Part shown: piece after piece, positions 5,832 through 9,779 of the stretch
Numbering within the stretch: the first letter of the stretch is position 1
Layout: the number at the start of each line of letters is the position of its first letter
Assembly (NCBI GenBank): GCA_964607965.1
Contig: CAZSMH010000068.1
Location: 1-9,779 of the forward strand
Direction: 5' to 3'
Source of the DNA: SZUA-584 sp964607965
GTDB lineage: Bacteria; Bacillota; Clostridia; Christensenellales; SZUA-584
Length of the DNA: 9,779 nt
Made by a program: the position numbers and the translations under genes
The notes under the pieces: generated by a model
Databases searched by the model: none
What the model was told of the DNA's origin: nothing
What the model saw: the letters and a program-made list of their open reading frames with translations, nothing else

Positions 5832-6211
5832 AATCGTTAAAAGAACTCGAAGAGATAAGAAACAGAGCGCTCTTGCAGATAGATTTGCGTAAAAAAGGCG
5901 ATGGAACACGAATCGTTGTAGGCATGGCTACCTGCGGTATTGCCGCGGGCGCACGCCCGGTGCTTGCAGCTCTGGTTGAAGAAGTATCAAAAAGAAAGCT
6001 CTCGGACGTTACCGTTTCGCAGACAGGCTGCATAGGCGCATGCCGCCTTGAGCCTATCGTAGAGGTTTACAGACCGGGCGAAGAAAAGGTCACGTATGTG
6101 AAAGTCTCGCCGCAAATGGCAGGCAGGATAGTTGCGGAGCATATTGTAAACGGCAACCCGGTTACCGAATTTACTATCGGATACCATGAAGAAAATCAGC
6201 AGGGGAGGTAG
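5828..6211 (+). CDS. Stand-alone thioredoxin-like (2Fe-2S) ferredoxin-type protein
   Basis: The 127-residue protein has a helical N-terminus (residues 1-27) and a thioredoxin-like ferredoxin fold like the one fused to the front of HydB. Only three cysteines occur in the whole protein: Cys36 (in GMATCGIAAGA), Cys68 and Cys72 (in TGCIGAC). The usual family pattern has a second Cys four or more residues after the first; here that region reads GIAAGA. The last part (YVKVSPQMAGRIVAEHIVNG) parallels the end of the HydB N-terminal domain, suggesting an old duplication. From memory, related clostridial proteins also show CGIAAGA, so this is likely a family trait and not damage. The gene starts in a four-base overlap with the ATPase; GGAGG (5814-5818) is its ribosome binding site. 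Whether it holds a cluster is open. Confidence 0.8.
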   Translation: MKSLKELEEIRNRALLQIDLRKKGDGTRIVVGMATCGIAAGARPVLAALVEEVSKRKLSDVTVSQTGCIGACRLEPIVEVYRPGEEKVTYVKVSPQMAGRIVAEHIVNGNPVTEFTIGYHEENQQGR

Positions 6212-6216
6212 CAGCA

Positions 6217-8007
6217 ATGGATATTTTTCGGTCTCATGTGCTAGTATGCGGCGGAACAGGATGCACTTCGTCCGATTCGCCAAAGATTATAGAAAGATTC
6301 GATGAAGAACTTTCAAAGGCCGGCCTCGAAAAAGAGGTCAAGGTCGTCAAAACGGGCTGCTTTGGTTTATGCGAAGCGGGCCCCGTTGTTATCGTTTACC
6401 CTGAGGGCAGTTTTTATTCCCATGTCAAGGTTTCAGATGTGCCCGAAATTGTAAACGAGCATCTGCTTAAAGGAAGGCTTGTTTCCCGTCTGCTGTATAA
6501 GGGCGATATGCAGAATGTTGAAACGTCGATTAACAACATAGGCTTTTACAAAAAGCAGAAACGCATAGCGCTTAAAAACTGCGGCATTATAAACCCTGAA
6601 AAAATAGAAGAATATATTGCGCTGGATGGTTACAAGGCGCTTGGCACATGCCTTACTGAGTACAAGCCCCAGCAGGTAATAGACATTATAAAGGAAAGCG
6701 GGCTGCGCGGCCGCGGCGGCGGCGGATTCCCCACCGGTCTAAAGTGGCAGTTTTGCAGCAAAGAAGAAAGCGACCAGAAATACGTTATCTGCAACGCTGA
6801 CGAAGGAGACCCCGGCGCGTTTATGGACAGAAGCGTGCTGGAGGGCGATCCTCATGCGGTGCTGGAAGCAATGGCTATAGCAGGATACGCTATAGGCGCA
6901 AGCATGGGTTACATATATGTGCGTGCCGAATACCCCATTGCCGTCAAGCGTCTGGAAATTGCTACTGCGCAGGCGCGAGAATTAGGGCTTTTGGGAAAAG
7001 ATTTGTTTTGCAGCGGTTTTGACTTTGATATCGAGATACGTCTCGGCTCGGGCGCTTTTGTATGCGGAGAAGAGATGGCGCTTATCGCGTCAATTGAAGG
7101 CCGCAGAGGCGAACCGCGTCCGAAGCCGCCGTTCCCTGCTCAAAAGGGGTTGTTCGGCAAACCGACAATAATCAATAATGTTGAAACTTTAGCCAACATT
7201 CCGCAGATAATACTTAATGGCCCGGCTTGGTTTTCTTCTGTCGGTACTGAAAAGAGCAAGGGCACCAAGGTATTTGCTTTAGGCGGCAAGATAAACAATA
7301 CAGGCCTCGTTGAAATACCTATGGGTACAACACTGCGCGAAATCGTATACGATATAGGCGGCGGTATACCCGGTGGCAAGGCGTTCAAGGCAGCGCAGAC
7401 GGGCGGCCCTTCTGGCGGTTGTATACCGGCAAGCCATCTTGACACCCCTATCGATTACGATTCTCTCACCGCTATAGGCTCTATGATGGGCAGCGGCGGT
7501 CTTATAGTAATGGACGAAGATAACTGCATGGTTGACGTTGCGCGGTTTTTCCTTGATTTTACCGTTGACGAGTCTTGCGGGCAGTGTTCCCCGTGCCGAA
7601 TAGGCACAAAGCGTATGCTGGAGATATTGGAGCGTATAGTTTCGGGACAGGGCGAAGAGGGCGATATTGAAAAGCTTGAGAGGCTCGCGGAAAATATAAA
7701 AAGTTCGTCGCTGTGCGGTCTCGGCAAAACAGCGCCTAACCCTGTACTGTCCACCATAAAATATTTCCGTGATGAATACGAGGCTCATATACGTGACAAG
7801 AAGTGCCCGGCAGGGCACTGCAAGGCGCTGCTTTCGTACATCATAGACAAGAGCAAGTGCGTCGGGTGCAGCGTGTGTGCCAAGGTTTGCCCCACCAATG
7901 CAATTTCGGGCAAGCTAAAAGAGCCGTTTGAGATTGACCAAAGCAAGTGTATAAAGTGCGGCGCATGCATGGCGAAGTGCAAGTTCGGCGCAATAGAGAA
8001 AAAATAG
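6217..8007 (+). CDS. hydB: Bifurcating [FeFe]-hydrogenase flavin subunit HydB (NuoF-like)
   Basis: The 596-residue NuoF-type subunit binds NAD(H) and FMN and is the likely site of electron bifurcation in HydABC enzymes. Domains in order: thioredoxin-like [2Fe-2S] (Cys11, Cys16, Cys48, Cys52); the 51-kDa flavin/NADH core with GRGGGGFPTG (165-174), EGDPGAFMDR (196-205) and GAFVCGEEMAL (279-289); a SLBB-like segment (about 350-410); the [4Fe-4S] motif SCGQCSPC (Cys454/457/460) with Cys500; a CPAGHC pair (Cys530, Cys535) of possible metal-binding use; and two C-terminal [4Fe-4S] motifs (Cys548/551/554/558 and Cys578/581/584/588). The C-terminal ferredoxin extension is typical of HydB and absent from classic complex I NuoF. 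GGGGAGG (6202-6208) is eight bases before the ATG. All expected ligands are present. Confidence 0.93.
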   Translation: MDIFRSHVLVCGGTGCTSSDSPKIIERFDEELSKAGLEKEVKVVKTGCFGLCEAGPVVIVYPEGSFYSHVKVSDVPEIVNEHLLKGRLVSRLLYKGDMQNVETSINNIGFYKKQKRIALKNCGIINPEKIEEYIALDGYKALGTCLTEYKPQQVIDIIKESGLRGRGGGGFPTGLKWQFCSKEESDQKYVICNADEGDPGAFMDRSVLEGDPHAVLEAMAIAGYAIGASMGYIYVRAEYPIAVKRLEIATAQARELGLLGKDLFCSGFDFDIEIRLGSGAFVCGEEMALIASIEGRRGEPRPKPPFPAQKGLFGKPTIINNVETLANIPQIILNGPAWFSSVGTEKSKGTKVFALGGKINNTGLVEIPMGTTLREIVYDIGGGIPGGKAFKAAQTGGPSGGCIPASHLDTPIDYDSLTAIGSMMGSGGLIVMDEDNCMVDVARFFLDFTVDESCGQCSPCRIGTKRMLEILERIVSGQGEEGDIEKLERLAENIKSSSLCGLGKTAPNPVLSTIKYFRDEYEAHIRDKKCPAGHCKALLSYIIDKSKCVGCSVCAKVCPTNAISGKLKEPFEIDQSKCIKCGACMAKCKFGAIEKK

Positions 8008-8025
8008 GAAGGGAGCATACGGATA

Positions 8026-9768
8026 ATGATATCTTTAACTATAGATGGTGTCAAAGTAACGGTGCCGGATAACACTACGGTGCTGGAAGCGGCGCGCAAA
8101 GCCAACATAAAAATACCTACGCTTTGCTATTTAAAGGGCGTTAACGCAATAGGCGCGTGCCGTATGTGCTTGGTTGAAATGATAAAAGGCGGCAGAGGCC
8201 TTCAGGCTTCATGCGTGCTGCCTGCGCAGGACGGCATGGAAGTTTCCACAAAGTCCAAGGCTGTTGTGGAGGCGCGGCGAGTTAATCTGGAGCTTATACT
8301 CTCCAATCACGATAAGCGGTGCTTAACCTGCGTTAGAAACCGCAACTGTGAGCTGCAGAAATTGTGCGAGGAGCTCGGCGTTGAAGACGTGCCATATGAC
8401 GGAAACAATACCTCGCTTCCAATAGACAATTATTCGCCTTCGATAGTGCGTGACCCGAATAAGTGCATACTTTGCCGCCGCTGCGTTGCGGTATGCAATA
8501 ATGTGCAAAAAGTCGGCGCAGTCGGCGCCACCAACCGCGGTTTTAATACGGCTATAGAGCCGGTGTTCGGTAAGTCTTTGAATGCCGTGCCGTGCATCAA
8601 CTGCGGCCAGTGCATAACCGCGTGTCCGGTCGGCGCGCTTACCGAAAAAAGCGAGATAGACAATGTTTGGGCGGCGCTTGAGGATCCGAAAAAGCACGTT
8701 GTGGTACAGACCGCTCCCGCTGTAAGGTTCGGGCTGGGCGAAGAGTTTGGCATAGAGCCTGGCAACAGCGTTACGGGCAAGATGGTAACGGCGCTGCGGC
8801 GCGTAGGGTTTGACAAGGTGTTCGATGTGGATTTCAGCGCCGATTTGACTATTCTTGAAGAGGGCACAGAGCTAATTGACCGTATCAAGAACGGCGGCAA
8901 GCTGCCTATGATTACCTCCTGCAGCCCGGGCTGGATTAAGTATTGCGAGCATTTCTTCCCGGATATGCTTGATAACCTGTCCACCTGCAAATCGCCTCAT
9001 CAGATGGGCGGAGCTGTTATAAAGACGTATTACGCGCAGAAGTTTAACATAGACCCAAAGACAATCTATGTCGTATCGGTTATGCCGTGCACCGCCAAGA
9101 AGTTTGAGAAAGAGCGCGATGAGATGGCTGTAAACGGGCTTCGCGATGTGGATGCAGTACTGACAACGCGTGAGCTGGCGCGAATGATAAAGCAGTCCAA
9201 CATAGATTTTAAGAACCTGCCTGATGAGGATTTCGACCGAGTGCTCGGCGAGTCTTCCGGCGCTGCTGTTATTTTCGGCGCAACGGGCGGTGTTATGGAG
9301 GCTGCGCTGCGTACCGTTGCCGACATATTGACCGGACAGGATCTGAAAGATATAGATTACGAGTGTGTGCGCGGGATAGAAGGTGTTAAAGAAGCTACGC
9401 TCAATATCGGCGGCATGGATATAAACGTTGCGGTGGCAAACGGCACAGGCAGTGCGAAAAAGCTGCTGGAGGCTGTGCGCGACGGTAAAAAGCAGTATCA
9501 TTTTATAGAAGTTATGGGGTGCCCCGGCGGGTGCGTGACCGGCGGCGGGCAGCCTATAGTTTCCGCACAGGACAAGATGGATATTAATCCGTATGTTCTT
9601 CGCGCTAAGGCTACTTATGCCGAAGACGCGGGCAAGCCTAAGCGCAAGTCTCACGAGAACGAGGAAGTTAAGATGCTTTATGACGAGTTCCTCGGCGAGC
9701 CTAACAGCCACAAGGCACACGAGCTGCTGCACACGCATTACCAAAAGCGCCCCAAGTATCAGCAGTAA
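8026..9768 (+). CDS. hydA: Bifurcating [FeFe]-hydrogenase catalytic subunit HydA (group A3)
   Basis: The 580-residue catalytic subunit has every domain of the long [FeFe]-hydrogenases: N-terminal [2Fe-2S] (Cys34/45/48/63), the His-Cys [4Fe-4S] site (His95, Cys99/102/108), two ferredoxin clusters (Cys147/150/153/157 and Cys190/193/196/200), the H-cluster domain, and the small-subunit-like C-terminus (about 525-575). In this stretch the numbering falls in register with C. pasteurianum CpI, so the proton path residues Cys299, Glu279, Ser319, Glu282 and Arg286 can be read directly and are all kept. H-cluster motifs are TSCSPGW (297-303), MPCTAK (Cys355) and the Cys499/Cys503 pair in GCPGGC. Position 300, a ligand Cys in CpI, is Ser. 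The extra C-terminal [2Fe-2S] domain of Thermotoga HydA is absent. GGAAGGGAG (8008-8016) precedes the ATG. The product evolves or oxidises H2 in the cytoplasm together with HydB and HydC. Confidence 0.95.
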   Translation: MISLTIDGVKVTVPDNTTVLEAARKANIKIPTLCYLKGVNAIGACRMCLVEMIKGGRGLQASCVLPAQDGMEVSTKSKAVVEARRVNLELILSNHDKRCLTCVRNRNCELQKLCEELGVEDVPYDGNNTSLPIDNYSPSIVRDPNKCILCRRCVAVCNNVQKVGAVGATNRGFNTAIEPVFGKSLNAVPCINCGQCITACPVGALTEKSEIDNVWAALEDPKKHVVVQTAPAVRFGLGEEFGIEPGNSVTGKMVTALRRVGFDKVFDVDFSADLTILEEGTELIDRIKNGGKLPMITSCSPGWIKYCEHFFPDMLDNLSTCKSPHQMGGAVIKTYYAQKFNIDPKTIYVVSVMPCTAKKFEKERDEMAVNGLRDVDAVLTTRELARMIKQSNIDFKNLPDEDFDRVLGESSGAAVIFGATGGVMEAALRTVADILTGQDLKDIDYECVRGIEGVKEATLNIGGMDINVAVANGTGSAKKLLEAVRDGKKQYHFIEVMGCPGGCVTGGGQPIVSAQDKMDINPYVLRAKATYAEDAGKPKRKSHENEEVKMLYDEFLGEPNSHKAHELLHTHYQKRPKYQQ

Positions 9769-9779
9769 ATTAATTGCAT

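Noticed and set aside
7279..7818. Open frame of 179 codons on the - strand opposite hydB
   Set aside because: It covers essential, conserved HydB motifs and has no recognisable protein features of its own.
8872..9744. Open frame of 290 codons on the - strand opposite hydA
   Set aside because: hydA is an unmistakable gene over this stretch; the reverse frame shows no domain and is a by-product of its codon use.
6217..9768. Respiratory complex I (nuoE, nuoF, nuoG) instead of a hydrogenase
   Set aside because: The third large subunit carries the H-cluster motifs and not a NuoG-type C-terminus, HydB has the C-terminal ferredoxin extension, and no membrane Nuo subunits follow.

Overview
The window looks like a chromosomal segment from a strictly anaerobic, fermentative, Gram-positive bacterium of the Clostridia. 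The reasons are strong AGGAGG-type ribosome binding sites, moderate GC with AT-rich intergenic DNA, tightly packed operons, a SPOR-domain membrane protein, and two kinds of [FeFe]-hydrogenase. All genes are on the + strand. No tRNA, rRNA, CRISPR array, insertion sequence or phage gene is visible.

Layout. Positions 1-100 hold the end of an unidentified upstream unit, with a strong hairpin and a probable terminator. A 63-residue zinc-ribbon protein (259-450) follows as its own unit and ends in a clear intrinsic terminator (463-488). A six-gene, nearly gapless cluster runs from 586 to 4607: SPOR membrane protein, DRTGG-family protein 1, RsbW-like ATPase, a sensory-type (HydS-like, probably group D) [FeFe]-hydrogenase, DRTGG-family protein 2, and a PHP-domain phosphoesterase. 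After a 189-bp AT-rich gap with a very good Rex-type operator (4745-4762) comes a five-gene operon at 4797-9768: hydC, a second GHKL-type ATPase, a stand-alone thioredoxin-like ferredoxin, hydB and hydA.

How it may work together. HydA, HydB and HydC are the three subunits of the electron-bifurcating, NADH- and ferredoxin-dependent [FeFe]-hydrogenase (group A3). It makes H2 from NADH plus reduced ferredoxin, or runs in reverse. The Rex-like site suggests control by the NADH/NAD+ ratio. The cluster just upstream looks like a signalling module. Its hydrogenase keeps the four H-cluster cysteines but has Ala in place of the proton-relay Cys. It is packed with an anti-sigma-like ATPase, two DRTGG-type proteins and a PHP phosphoesterase, none of which has an obvious part in hydrogen catalysis. 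My inference is a hydrogen- or redox-sensing pathway acting on fermentative H2 metabolism; the sequence does not show its output.

The main oddities are the Cys-to-Ala change in the sensory hydrogenase, a Ser in HydA at the position that is an H-cluster ligand Cys in Clostridium pasteurianum CpI, a ferredoxin-like protein with only three cysteines, and a stretched partial copy of the Rex-like site next to the good one. No hydE, hydF or hydG maturase and no rex gene lies in the window.
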